DNA of 23,060 nucleotides from a virus: positions 1 to 23,060 of the IMG/VR virus record IMGVR_UViG_3300017726_000092. The stretch is one strand, 5' to 3'. Below, piece after piece: positions 1 to 9,046 of the stretch; positions within the stretch are counted from its first letter, which is position 1; each line of letters opens with the position of its first letter. Both the position numbers and the translations under genes were made by a program. The notes beneath the pieces are model-generated. The model did not search any database and was not told the origin of the DNA. It saw nothing but the letters and a program-made list of their open reading frames with translations.

Positions 1-21
1 CATTATTATTAATATTTCTAA

Positions 22-37
22 AGCCGGTTGCCCGGCT
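22..37 (-). terminator. Short GC-rich hairpin with GCAA tetraloop between two minus-strand genes
   Basis: On the minus strand AGCCGG pairs perfectly with CCGGCT around a GCAA tetraloop, in otherwise AT-rich DNA. It lies 17 bases after the stop of the 232 aa gene. Only a short T stretch (TTTAG) follows, so as a terminator it is weak; it could instead be an mRNA stability or processing hairpin. Bases 3 to 1 read ATG on the minus strand after an AT-rich leader, so the next gene of this strand probably begins at position 3 and leaves the window. Confidence 0.45.
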
Positions 38-54
38 ATAGTTATTTGAGTTTA

Positions 55-753
55 TCATGCGTCAACTACTGTTACTTTAGCATCTGCAGGTAAAAAGAAA
101 TCTACTCTTACTAAACCTTCAAAAGCAATGTTAGCTGATCCACCAGCTGTAATTGTTACATATAACCTTCTCTGAAAATCTAAGTCACTTCCAGGATTAT
201 CAGGATCATCTTTAGACCAATATAAAGAAGCTCTTGTTGTTGGAATATATGCGTTTGTTGGAGCAAGCGCATATACTTCAGCACCAGTAGCAAATGTACT
301 TACCTGATTTAAATCATATCCTAATGCATTTGTTGTGTAACCTAAACTACCATCAATCTTTTCAGTAAGAAGTTTATCTAAAGAACTACCAGTCCAACTA
401 ACTCTTGCAATTTCTACTGTATATGCTGAAGGACCTATTCCTGTTGGTGCAGTACCAATACCAAAAGTTATATAATAACCTTTCATATCAGTTGCTGGTG
501 TAAGAGGATCAGTATATAAAGTTCCATCAGCAGTTTCATGAAAATGAAATGCAGGTGGTGTACTTGTATCACTGGTTAAATCATAATAAGAAACAACACC
601 TTTGAAAATTTCATCAGACTGTTCTCCTAAATTATTAACATCTGCCAATCTAGCTAACTGAGCTTGATCAAGATTACCTTTAATAGCTTGAGCCTTTAAC
701 TCAGCATTAGTATTAGCAGGTTTAATTTTATTTATATAACTTTTATGTGACAT
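55..753 (-). CDS. Probable virion structural protein (232 aa), function unknown
   Basis: I do not recognise a named family. The first 45 residues are helix-prone and hydrophilic (MSHKSYINKI start, then QLARLADVNNL at about 32-42, a helix like those at the start of many Bacteroidota-phage fibre or tail proteins). The rest is rich in Thr, Ser, Gly, Tyr and Asp with alternating hydrophobic residues, which suggests a beta-sandwich. It lacks a signal peptide and membrane segments. It is the second gene after the major capsid gene, separated from the preceding 66 aa gene by 9 bases, so a head fibre, decoration protein or tail component is a fair guess. It ends with TGA and is followed by a GC-rich hairpin. 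Confidence 0.75.
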   Translation of the reverse strand: MSHKSYINKIKPANTNAELKAQAIKGNLDQAQLARLADVNNLGEQSDEIFKGVVSYYDLTSDTSTPPAFHFHETADGTLYTDPLTPATDMKGYYITFGIGTAPTGIGPSAYTVEIARVSWTGSSLDKLLTEKIDGSLGYTTNALGYDLNQVSTFATGAEVYALAPTNAYIPTTRASLYWSKDDPDNPGSDLDFQRRLYVTITAGGSANIAFEGLVRVDFFLPADAKVTVVDA

Positions 754-762
754 GATATATGA

Positions 763-963
763 TTAGGAAATAACAACTCTTAATGCTCCAGCATTGTGAT
801 AAATATCACCTTTGATTAATCCTGCAGCTTTAGCAGCAGTATCATCTGCATGATTTCTATCAACAATTACTTTACCAGAAGCTTTTGAAGCAAGAAGAAC
901 AGATGCATCTGAATTTGTAAACTCTGTAACTTTATTTGCTTTCTTAAAATTAAATATTGCCAT
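763..963 (-). CDS. Small structural-type protein (66 aa) downstream of major capsid gene
   Basis: The start at 963 (MAIFNFKKANK) is chosen because the longer reading to 1014 would translate through the terminator hairpin at 979-1005, and the bases just before 963 are the usual A/T-rich leader. The C-terminal part, GLIKGDIYHNAGALRVV (about 47-63), resembles a short beta motif seen at the ends of phage head or fibre proteins (GLxxGDxYxxxGxLxVV). Probably a small capsid-associated or decoration protein; this rests on position and that motif only. The gene is read together with the 232 aa gene that follows it. Confidence 0.7.
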   Translation of the reverse strand: MAIFNFKKANKVTEFTNSDASVLLASKASGKVIVDRNHADDTAAKAAGLIKGDIYHNAGALRVVIS

Positions 964-978
964 AATTAAAGATTTAAG

Positions 979-1005
979 AAAAAAAGGGGGAGACTTGCTC
1001 CCCCC
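979..1005 (-). terminator. Strong intrinsic terminator after major capsid gene
   Basis: On the minus strand GGGGGAG and CTCCCCC pair perfectly around a five-base loop, followed directly by seven T residues. It sits 18 bases after the stop of the major capsid gene. It should limit read-through from the highly expressed capsid gene into the two small genes that follow, setting their dose relative to the capsid protein. Confidence 0.85.
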
Positions 1006-1022
1006 GTTTTTCAAGTTAATAA

Positions 1023-2642
1023 TTAGAATGATCCACCTGTAATTGGGTTTCTCATTACAATCTTAAGAACCTTGGTTGGGTCTTTAACCCAGATAGCCGG
1101 CATGGTTTGAGTCATATAAACTCTGTAACCATTAAACTGTCCAGTAGACGCAAATCCTTGAGTTCTTCCCATGTAGTCCATAGTACCATTTTGGTAGAAC
1201 CACTTGAGTTGATTGTCCCAATTGAGTTTCAATAAGAAGATGTTGTCATTTCCTTCGTCAGTAACATCAAAGATGATAAAGCTGAATGAAGAAAGTGGAC
1301 GACCATCAATCAATGGATTCTCAATATCATTGGTATGTAGATTGTCAAATGCAGGATTCAATACAAACTTCACATTAGCCAAGAATGGAATAGTGAAACT
1401 AGTGTAAGCAAATCCAAAGTCTAGATCCATACCAGAACCTGTAACAGCTCCAATATCAGTAGCATTTTGTACAAGACCAGAACCATAAACTTCATTAGCA
1501 ATAGCTTTGTTAATTAACTGCATACCACCAATACCAGTTTGAACGATCAATCTTCTCTCTGGGTCTGGACCTTTAAACTCAACTTTACCTTGGTAGAAGT
1601 TGTAAAGCTCAGACTTGAACATATCTAATGTGAAAGAAGACTTGTTGTATACTCTCTTAAATGAGTTATCCAACTGTGACCAAAGACCTACAGAAAGTCT
1701 GATATCATCTGGTCCGTCTTGTCTGATTCTACCTCCTTTACCCCACATCAAGTAAGTCTCAATGTCATTGGCAATTTTAGAAAGATGTGCAGCTTCTAAG
1801 TTAGTAATGAAAGTTCTAGAAAGAGTACCGCTTTCAAAAGCGTCTCTAGCACCTGCTTTACCCATAGTTGTTACTAAATCTTCAATAGAAGATACAGAAG
1901 GGTTGTTAGGATCTTGGTTAAAGTTTCTCCAGATCTCAGTTACAGGAACAGTACCATCAGCATTCATTCCCCCTTTGATCATAAGATCTGCACGAGAAGA
2001 AATAGAATAATGTACATGAGCTTCTGCTCCTCCTACAAAGTTGTAGAATTCACGGAAACCAGAACCTGTCTCAATATCAGAGAATCTTTCACCATACTCA
2101 CCTCTTGCAGAACCTTTTCTGAAATACTTAGTACCAGGACATAAGTAAGTAGCAGCATCTAATCCTGCAGAGTTGTTATTGTTAACTAATTGTACAGTAT
2201 AAATGAACCCGTCACCTGCAGGAAGAATATCATCCGCAGTGATGTAAAGTTCAAGACCATTGTACTTGTCATAAGTGATAATGTCACCATGTCCAAAAGC
2301 TCGCTTAGAAAGCTTGATTTGGAAAGTAGTACCATCAACACCTAATGTACCTCCACCTGATACATCAGCCACAACAAAAGGAAGATCCTGGGCAATTGGA
2401 GTTTGCCACTTATACTCACCACGAGCATTATCTACTAAAATTGTGTTCTGACCACCAAAAGAAGCCATTTGATACAGGGGCATTTCTACTTTCTGTGTCA
2501 TTGCCCAAATATCTACAGGACCCATATCCATAGGTTCCGCAGATCCTAACATTGCTGTCAGGTGATAGGAGTCAACATGAGAGCTAGCTTTATAACTAGT
2601 ATCTCTCAAGAATATCCCATTATTTAAAACCGGAGTTGCCAT
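1023..2642 (-). CDS. Major capsid protein (539 aa)
   Basis: Predicted coat protein of the icosahedral head. Identification rests on size (539 aa, about what crAss-like phages use), place (after terminase, portal and scaffold-like genes), composition (balanced, no membrane segment, many aromatic and beta-prone stretches) and a strong terminator just downstream. Residues from about 190 to 390 contain helix-rich segments that could correspond to the HK97-type spine helix and P-domain, but I cannot prove the fold by eye. The start is the ATG at 2642, which follows a long T-rich leader with no alternative in-frame start nearby. The coding sequence has more well-formed, less AT-biased codons than neighbouring genes, as expected for a highly expressed gene. 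Other structural roles such as a tail sheath are less likely given the gene order. Confidence 0.82.
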   Translation of the reverse strand: MATPVLNNGIFLRDTSYKASSHVDSYHLTAMLGSAEPMDMGPVDIWAMTQKVEMPLYQMASFGGQNTILVDNARGEYKWQTPIAQDLPFVVADVSGGGTLGVDGTTFQIKLSKRAFGHGDIITYDKYNGLELYITADDILPAGDGFIYTVQLVNNNNSAGLDAATYLCPGTKYFRKGSARGEYGERFSDIETGSGFREFYNFVGGAEAHVHYSISSRADLMIKGGMNADGTVPVTEIWRNFNQDPNNPSVSSIEDLVTTMGKAGARDAFESGTLSRTFITNLEAAHLSKIANDIETYLMWGKGGRIRQDGPDDIRLSVGLWSQLDNSFKRVYNKSSFTLDMFKSELYNFYQGKVEFKGPDPERRLIVQTGIGGMQLINKAIANEVYGSGLVQNATDIGAVTGSGMDLDFGFAYTSFTIPFLANVKFVLNPAFDNLHTNDIENPLIDGRPLSSFSFIIFDVTDEGNDNIFLLKLNWDNQLKWFYQNGTMDYMGRTQGFASTGQFNGYRVYMTQTMPAIWVKDPTKVLKIVMRNPITGGSF

Positions 2643-2689
2643 AATTGATAAAAAATTAAAAAATTAAAAAAATGAAAAAATAAAAAAAA
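2643..2689 (-). promoter_or_regulatory. T-rich untranslated leader of major capsid gene
   Basis: The 47 bases between the scaffold-like gene and the capsid gene read on the minus strand as an almost unbroken run of T and A with repeated TTTTTTAA-type units. There is no Shine-Dalgarno sequence. In Bacteroidota, unstructured A/T-rich leaders support translation, so this probably ensures high capsid protein output. No clear promoter motif is visible. Confidence 0.4.
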
Positions 2690-3979
2690 TTAAAATCGTT
2701 TAAAAATATTCCTTGATCTAGGAATTTTTCTTCTTGTAGGTTCTTCAGCAGCACTTTCATTTGCAGAACTAGCACCAGAATTTCTTGAAGCTTGTGCCGT
2801 CTTCAACTTTCTTACTGTATCAGTAACTGCTTTCTGACTACCTTTCTCAATAAGTTTCTTTTTGTAACTATCTGGATCAGACAATAGCCAAAGGGCTTCG
2901 CTAATCAAACTATAGTTAGGTTCAACAAACTGATATTTCTCTAATAAGTGTCCTAAAAGATTTGTATTAGAACCATTGATGGATGGATAAGAAGACTTAA
3001 CCAATCCATTAAATAACATTGCTTGAGTACGTTTGTCAACTTTAATGTCATTAACGCTTCCTTCTTTTAGTGTTTCGTACACATTATTTACATATTGCTC
3101 TGTTGCTTTTTCTTTTTGAGCTTTACGTACTTCTTGCTCTTTGATTCTTTTAGCAACAACTTGCTCTTGCATCTTGTCTAACTTTGGTTTAAACTTATTT
3201 GCTTGTTGCTCAAGTTTACCCAAGTCTTTCCAAGTTTCAATCTCTTCTTGAATTTCTTCTACAGTGCCATATCCAGTTGCAGAAAGATAATCAGTAATAA
3301 TTCTTTCTTGACCTCTCTCACTTTTAGGATCAATCTCTCTAGTTTCTTCTACTTGTGCTAAAGCTGAAAATAAACCTTTCATGTCTTTACCACCATCTGC
3401 CACATACTTGGCAGCAACTTGCAATTCTCTAGGAAGACTTTGAAAAAACTTTTTAGGAGTTTGTTGTTTGATTTGATTTTCTCTTTCTTCTAAATTAGCT
3501 TGAATAAGCTCTTCCCAATCTTTTGCAGAATAATCTTCAAGTTGTTTATCATCATCAAAAGGAATAATCTTTTCATCTTTAATTAATTTATTAAAGACAT
3601 CTGCCATTCCTGTAATTGGTTTTCTACCTCTTTTCTCTTTAACTACTTCTTCTTGCTGCTCAATTGTTTCATTAAAAATCTCATCAACCTCATCACTTGT
3701 TACTTTTGTTTCAATAACTTCCTCAGTTGTTTCTTCAGTAACTTCAGATGATTCAACAGTCTCAGTAGTATCTTCTACTACTTCTTCTGTTTGTTTTGTT
3801 TCTGGTGTCTCATATGCAAAAGACATATCAGGACCAGATACAGGTTTTGAAAAGATGTTTGGTTTTGACTGCTCTTCAGTAATAACATCAGCTCCAGTGG
3901 GTGCTCCACCAAAAATTTCGTCAATATTGACTGCTTCTTTTGTTATTGTTTGATCTGCAGTATTCATTTCATTATTCAT
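2690..3979 (-). CDS. Scaffold-like capsid assembly protein (429 aa)
   Basis: A hydrophilic, strongly acidic protein between portal and major capsid genes, the usual place of a scaffolding protein. Residues 1-120 are low-complexity and Glu/Thr/Val-rich and probably disordered; about 140-310 are helix-rich with many Glu, Gln and Lys, compatible with coiled coil; the last 30 residues turn basic and end in RSRNIFKRF. An acidic body with a basic C-terminal tail that docks on the coat protein is typical of phage scaffolds, as in P22. No protease motif is visible. The first ATG is supported by a TTAAAAC leader exactly 8 bases upstream, the same arrangement as in several other genes here. An internal cargo protein packaged in the head is the main alternative. 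Confidence 0.6.
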   Translation of the reverse strand: MNNEMNTADQTITKEAVNIDEIFGGAPTGADVITEEQSKPNIFSKPVSGPDMSFAYETPETKQTEEVVEDTTETVESSEVTEETTEEVIETKVTSDEVDEIFNETIEQQEEVVKEKRGRKPITGMADVFNKLIKDEKIIPFDDDKQLEDYSAKDWEELIQANLEERENQIKQQTPKKFFQSLPRELQVAAKYVADGGKDMKGLFSALAQVEETREIDPKSERGQERIITDYLSATGYGTVEEIQEEIETWKDLGKLEQQANKFKPKLDKMQEQVVAKRIKEQEVRKAQKEKATEQYVNNVYETLKEGSVNDIKVDKRTQAMLFNGLVKSSYPSINGSNTNLLGHLLEKYQFVEPNYSLISEALWLLSDPDSYKKKLIEKGSQKAVTDTVRKLKTAQASRNSGASSANESAAEEPTRRKIPRSRNIFKRF

Positions 3980-4040
3980 ACTAGTTGGTTTTAATAGTTA
4001 ATTACAATAATAATATAAGAAAAATCAGATAATTAAACTT

Positions 4041-4067
4041 ATATGATTTGATAAATTCAAATGATAT
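4041..4067. promoter_or_regulatory. Inverted repeat in the gap between portal and scaffold-like genes
   Basis: Within the 121-base gap 3980-4100 there is a dyad: ATAT, a G-G mismatch, then ATTTGA and TCAAAT around a five-base centre, then ATAT. The gap is the longest inside the packaging and head operon, so this may be an operator or a processing hairpin for a separate scaffold-capsid transcript. It is AT-rich, so chance is a real possibility. I see no convincing TAnnTTTG-type Bacteroidota promoter. Confidence 0.3.
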
Positions 4068-4100
4068 TCAATAGTATATAGCTAAGAGTAAAAAAGTTTT

Positions 4101-6863
4101 TTATTCTTTTTCTTTTTCTTTACCAGAATCCTTACTATCATATCTATTTTTATTGACTCTAGCTATCTCAAGTTGTTTGTTTGCAACCTCTCTTTGAGAT
4201 GCCATCTTTTGTCTTTGAAGATCAAGCTTTTGATTTTCTACTGAGTTTTTAACTGCTTGTTGCTCTCTCTTAAAACTCATCTGTTCACGATACTGTTCTG
4301 TTTGCTTTAGATCTTTTAAGCTATCTTGCAAATCTGATACTTGATTCTGATTAATATCTTGCATAGCCCCATAACCAGAAGCTTTAATTTCCGCAACCAT
4401 AAGATCTTTTTGTCTTTCCTTTTGACTTTCTTCAGCTTCAAACTGCATCTTCATTTGATCTTCTTGAGCTTTAGCTTGTAACTGTTGCTGTTGCATTTGT
4501 TGTTGCTGTTGCATCTCTTGCTGGCGCATCATCATTTGCTTACCTTCTGTATCCTTAAGAATATCTGAAACTTCAGCAATTGAAGTAGCTTTTATAATAT
4601 TACCAAGATCATATATACTAGCACCTGTTGTATTATTTGATAATGCCATTTGTTTTAACTGATCTAATATCTGTCTATGATTAGTTTTAGTTGTAGAGTA
4701 TATATTAAAATCTCTTAATAATAAATCAGTGCCATTAATAGTAAAGTTAACTTTTTCAGCTTCTGATGATATATATTGAAGTCTTACACTTGGTTTAGTG
4801 CTATAGTAATACTGTGCAAGATCTGTACGCATCTGGTGCACTCTAGGCATTAAGTTATCAGAATGCTGTACAAAATACATTTCTGTTTGTGCATATGATG
4901 CATTCATTGCTTGAGTAACGCCTGTAGCTGTTTGTTGTGCAATAGCACCCCCTAGTCTTTGAGGATTAACCCCAATAGATTCAAAACACTGTTGTTTAAA
5001 ATAGTTAGCTAACTGTATTCTAGACATTAGTCTACCAGTTTGCTCCATGTTTAATGTCTGATAATGATTAAAGTTTGTAGCATTTTCTGTATTAGTAATA
5101 GAAGTATCCAATGGTAACATCTGAAAATCTTTCATTGCTACATATGCTTTAGCATAGTTATTCTTACCCCAGTCTTCACCCATAGAATGGCGTGGTAATG
5201 CATTCTGATCAAACATAATAACAGTACCAAGCTCATCTACTAAAATGTCAGCTATCTGGTTATTAACCATGTTATAACCTACTTGATAAGGTTTCATTAA
5301 GTCAACAAGAGATGTTGATCTAGTATTTCTATCTGAAAAGACTCTACCTTCCATTGGTAATTTACAACCATAAAGTGTGTTATCACCTTTAAATTGAAAT
5401 GGAACTCTTCCAGGTTTTGTTTTATTTATTCCAAGATAAATTGGGTTAATATTATCACCCATGTTAGATCTCCAGAATGCAGGTAAGTTTGGACCAATTT
5501 TAACACCACCCCATACTTCATTAATCCATATCCAATCTATATGCTCACCTTGAATTAAGGTGTCTTTAGTTTTATTTTTAACTATAGAAGTATCATATTT
5601 AGGTTTCATTGTAACCCTATATGACTCATCAATAATTTCTTGTGTTACTTCTCCTGTTTCAGATATCGCTGTTAAGTGACCTACTTTTCTTTGAGACTTC
5701 CAGTAAACAGTAGTAACACGCATCAACTCACCTTCACCCCATTGTTTAACATCTTCACCCTCATTAAGGATAGCACTAACAATATCCCCACCTCTAGCTG
5801 GATCATCAGAAAAATTACTTACAAACTGTCTATAAGCAAGACCCGGCATATTTGTATTCCACTCATGTGATCTAGATGGATCATAGTATGCACCATCATT
5901 TTGATAACCATTTACTTGATACTGTGCAGATTTAGCAGGATATATTTCTTGTAATGAATGTAACTGTGCTTCACTCATCAAATACCCATACTTGTCTATT
6001 ACATCTGCCACAGTAAGTAAATCAACCTTACCAGCAAAATTAGAATCAGATATATATCTAGTATCTGGAGACTTTTGATAGAATGTTGTTACAGGATTCC
6101 ACAGTTCTAACTCATAGTCATCCTCTAACATTCTAAAATGCCAAAACTCACGATCTGTGATAAGCATATCTCTAAATCCTCTTTCCTCAAGCTCTTGCAT
6201 TTTAAACCTTTCTTCATCAACATTAAGTTGATGAGATGCCCATTCTTCTATAAGACTTCTATAATCTTTAGAAAAGAAGTCTTGAATCTCAGGTAAACTT
6301 TTTAGGTTTTCAGGATTTAATTGTTGTTTTAATTCTGGATCTGCAGGATCAGCACCCATGTCAATCATTTTTTGAATGAGCTGCGTCTGTGCATCTGCCA
6401 ATAATGTTTTTTCAATCTCCTCTCTTTTTGATTCTAAAAACTCATTATATGATAAATCATCTACAGCTCTAAACTGAACCTTATGATATCTTTTAGAAAA
6501 CTCACCAGAAAGAACATTAATTACATTTGGAACAATTGGATAAAACTTTAATTCTAATGCTGACTCATCCTCTTTGGTTAGAACATCCATTAAATCTTTG
6601 TATTCATTGTCTTCTTCAACAATGTAATCTCTTTTGTCAATAATACCTTTAGCAAGCTTATAGTTCTTTAAAAGCTTTCTAGCATTACGTCTTAGAAACT
6701 CTAATCCTTGTAATTCCAACCAGTCTAGATTCCATGCAGACCAATCATCATCTTTTTTCTTTTCAGGTAAAAACTGAATTGGTTGCGTTAAGCTAGATGT
6801 AGTAGGATATTTACCCTCTGCTTTAGCACCTTTCTTTAACTGTAGAGCGTTAACTACCCTCAT
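4101..6863 (-). CDS. Portal protein (920 aa)
   Basis: Forms the dodecameric DNA channel at one head vertex and the docking site for terminase and neck. The assignment comes from its place directly after the large terminase, its large size (crAss-like portals are mostly about 750-920 aa), the mixed alpha/beta body (about 1-760) and a long polar C-terminal region (about 781-910) rich in Gln, Glu, Lys and Met, with a Gln-rich run at 781-795, which should form a coiled coil or the barrel helices. Residues 10-30 contain a low-complexity start and the segment DDWSAWNLDWLELQ, followed by helix-rich sequence typical of portal N-termini. The start ATG shares one base with the terminase stop (TAATG), which indicates translational coupling. 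The CAG/CAA-rich tail DNA is repeat-like but remains in frame. Confidence 0.85.
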   Translation of the reverse strand: MRVVNALQLKKGAKAEGKYPTTSSLTQPIQFLPEKKKDDDWSAWNLDWLELQGLEFLRRNARKLLKNYKLAKGIIDKRDYIVEEDNEYKDLMDVLTKEDESALELKFYPIVPNVINVLSGEFSKRYHKVQFRAVDDLSYNEFLESKREEIEKTLLADAQTQLIQKMIDMGADPADPELKQQLNPENLKSLPEIQDFFSKDYRSLIEEWASHQLNVDEERFKMQELEERGFRDMLITDREFWHFRMLEDDYELELWNPVTTFYQKSPDTRYISDSNFAGKVDLLTVADVIDKYGYLMSEAQLHSLQEIYPAKSAQYQVNGYQNDGAYYDPSRSHEWNTNMPGLAYRQFVSNFSDDPARGGDIVSAILNEGEDVKQWGEGELMRVTTVYWKSQRKVGHLTAISETGEVTQEIIDESYRVTMKPKYDTSIVKNKTKDTLIQGEHIDWIWINEVWGGVKIGPNLPAFWRSNMGDNINPIYLGINKTKPGRVPFQFKGDNTLYGCKLPMEGRVFSDRNTRSTSLVDLMKPYQVGYNMVNNQIADILVDELGTVIMFDQNALPRHSMGEDWGKNNYAKAYVAMKDFQMLPLDTSITNTENATNFNHYQTLNMEQTGRLMSRIQLANYFKQQCFESIGVNPQRLGGAIAQQTATGVTQAMNASYAQTEMYFVQHSDNLMPRVHQMRTDLAQYYYSTKPSVRLQYISSEAEKVNFTINGTDLLLRDFNIYSTTKTNHRQILDQLKQMALSNNTTGASIYDLGNIIKATSIAEVSDILKDTEGKQMMMRQQEMQQQQQMQQQQLQAKAQEDQMKMQFEAEESQKERQKDLMVAEIKASGYGAMQDINQNQVSDLQDSLKDLKQTEQYREQMSFKREQQAVKNSVENQKLDLQRQKMASQREVANKQLEIARVNKNRYDSKDSGKEKEKE

Positions 6864-9046
6864 TATCTTAAATTTTTAAATCCAGTTCTCTTCATCCTTT
6901 GTCCATTTATTGTGTTTTTACGCCCAATATTACGGAACGGACTATACTTTAATTTATGGAATTTTTTTGAATTATCCAATGAATTCTCATTCTTCTCTAG
7001 CCTTTTTGCATACCCACGGTTAGATTGTTGAATCTTTGCAAAAGCAACTAAAGCAGAAAAAGCAACTAAACGGTCAACATTTAAACCTGGATAATATGCT
7101 AACATTTCTTTAATTAACATTGGATCAGGTATTCTAGTAGCACCCTTTGTAGTAGATATAATATTACCTTCTATGTCTAACTCTTCATCTATATCTTCTC
7201 TAAGAAACTCAATAGCATAAGAAATTAAATGATTCTTAAATAGTGTACCTGTATTTTTCCAACCATATTCTTGGAATACAGATCTATTAGAACCCAAATC
7301 TTTCAGAAATAATATCTGCTGCTTTGGTACAAGATACTTTTGCTTGCGCTTACTAATCATATATTGAATAAATAATGAGATATTATTCTCCACTATTGTC
7401 CATGCATTATACCATTCTATAATTAGTTCTAATTGCTCATGCGTTTTATTAATATCATCATATCTACCGCACCATGCAGCAACTATCTTATCTTTTTCTA
7501 TAAAGTGTTCTAGTCCATTTTCTGTTTCTCTACTTACTTCTACAGGATTCTTATATACAAAAATGCTACACAATGAATCTGATGTAGTTGTCTTACCTTC
7601 TGACACAGGGTCAATAGAAGCATAATATGTACCAAACTCTGGATTCTTTGTAGGACGCTCCCATACAACTAAAGCACCTGTTTTATCAACTTGCTTTTTA
7701 TCTACAGGAAATTTAGATATTGGTAATTTATCTGTACGATTTGCAATAATACCTTTTTCATCTCTTTGTAGTTTAAGATGTTCATAAGAGTATTCTTTCT
7801 CTTCTATTGCTTTTAATTGTTTAGATAATACACCTTGAGGAAATATAGATTCTTTTCTGTAAGCAAATGCTTCAGCAATGTTAGTAGGCTTCTGAGATAT
7901 TCTTAATTGATATTGTTCTGGATTAAGAGATACTTTCCAATCTGCTCTTTCTTTTCTAATAGCTTCTAATGCTTGTTCAACAAGAGAATTACCATAATCA
8001 TCAATATAAGGAGGCATAGACCATTGCTCAGGAATAAATAATCCTGCTATGCCAATAGTACCATCCTTATCCATTAGATTAGTTTCTATAGCATATACAT
8101 CATTTGCATCTGCGTTTAAGATCATCTCCTTTAAAGGTTCACATTGATCCAAGTCCCCCACTGATCCTGCTGCAATAAACATCCCCGTAGTTACCATACC
8201 AGATACCATTGCAGGTCTAATATATTCATATGTATCAGACATCTTAGGTGCAATCCCTGCTTCCTCATGAAAGAAGTATGTACACGGACCACCAACTCCA
8301 GTTGTTGCACTCTTCTCAAAAGATGCACCCTGTATCTTAGATTTAAGTCCTCTATATGTCTTACGGTTATTTATTTTAACCTCAATCTTCTGCTCCCATA
8401 AAAGAACCTTCTCAGGATTACATGGTCTATACCATGCAGTATGCTCGTTTAAAAAAGCTTTATACTCATCAAGAAACTTCCATGAACCTTTGTCATTGAT
8501 ATAATCTTTTAAAGAAGCTCCTATCTTACATATACTACCCTCCTCAAACCAATAGGTATTAAGAAGCTTTGCCATATGAAAGTATGAAGATGCAATCTGA
8601 CGTTTCTTTAATATTGCTGAATGTTTGTAATGTAACTCTGCAAGTAATTCATATAGTGCCATATGGTATTGAGCATCTCTTACTTTGGCAAAACCAAACT
8701 TCTTTTCTTCCTTGTTAAAAATAGGCAAGAAGTTTAACCACATGTAATAATCTCTAGTAAGATACCATGTGATTCCTTGGTTGTGATATATTACACCATC
8801 ACGACATTTATTCTTTTCAGTTTCCCAATAAGTTACAAAGTCTTTAGATCTAAAAGGTTTATCACAATAAAATCCATGCTCTTCAAAAAACCTAGCCTCT
8901 TTATTAAAGATGTAAGCAGTTTCATCAAAAGCATACTCCCCAGGCTCTTTGAACAAGGGGAGTAGAAAGTTTATAAAATCTTCACGAGTTTTAAACTCTG
9001 TGGTACGCCAGGTACCATTGTCATATGTGTGTATTGACTTATACAT
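6863..9046 (-). CDS. terL: Terminase large subunit, ATPase and nuclease (727 aa)
   Basis: Motor that cuts and pumps concatemeric DNA into the procapsid through the portal. ATPase domain (about 120-330): a variant Walker A, KKRQIASS at 147-154, with Arg-Gln before the Ser pair as is common in terminases; Walker B with catalytic Glu, TYFFHEE at 256-262; a coupling motif AAGSVGD at about 292-298. RNase H-like nuclease domain (about 470-680): acidic residues in SIDP (D479), VENN (E553) and NVDRLVAF (D658). The size and variant Walker A fit crAss-like terminases. It begins with ATG inside the end of the GroES-like gene (8-base overlap) and its stop overlaps the portal start. No obvious defects: all expected catalytic residues are present. 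Confidence 0.93.
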   Translation of the reverse strand: MYKSIHTYDNGTWRTTEFKTREDFINFLLPLFKEPGEYAFDETAYIFNKEARFFEEHGFYCDKPFRSKDFVTYWETEKNKCRDGVIYHNQGITWYLTRDYYMWLNFLPIFNKEEKKFGFAKVRDAQYHMALYELLAELHYKHSAILKKRQIASSYFHMAKLLNTYWFEEGSICKIGASLKDYINDKGSWKFLDEYKAFLNEHTAWYRPCNPEKVLLWEQKIEVKINNRKTYRGLKSKIQGASFEKSATTGVGGPCTYFFHEEAGIAPKMSDTYEYIRPAMVSGMVTTGMFIAAGSVGDLDQCEPLKEMILNADANDVYAIETNLMDKDGTIGIAGLFIPEQWSMPPYIDDYGNSLVEQALEAIRKERADWKVSLNPEQYQLRISQKPTNIAEAFAYRKESIFPQGVLSKQLKAIEEKEYSYEHLKLQRDEKGIIANRTDKLPISKFPVDKKQVDKTGALVVWERPTKNPEFGTYYASIDPVSEGKTTTSDSLCSIFVYKNPVEVSRETENGLEHFIEKDKIVAAWCGRYDDINKTHEQLELIIEWYNAWTIVENNISLFIQYMISKRKQKYLVPKQQILFLKDLGSNRSVFQEYGWKNTGTLFKNHLISYAIEFLREDIDEELDIEGNIISTTKGATRIPDPMLIKEMLAYYPGLNVDRLVAFSALVAFAKIQQSNRGYAKRLEKNENSLDNSKKFHKLKYSPFRNIGRKNTINGQRMKRTGFKNLR

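Noticed and set aside
1213-2533. Several plus-strand frames of 62-82 codons opposite the major capsid gene
   Set aside because: They are antisense to a strongly supported gene, have no leaders, and their products are Ser/Leu/Ile-rich as expected for reverse readings.
4480-4530. Gln-codon repeat in the portal gene as a mobile or CRISPR-like repeat
   Set aside because: Units are single codons in frame at the coiled-coil tail, with no spacers.
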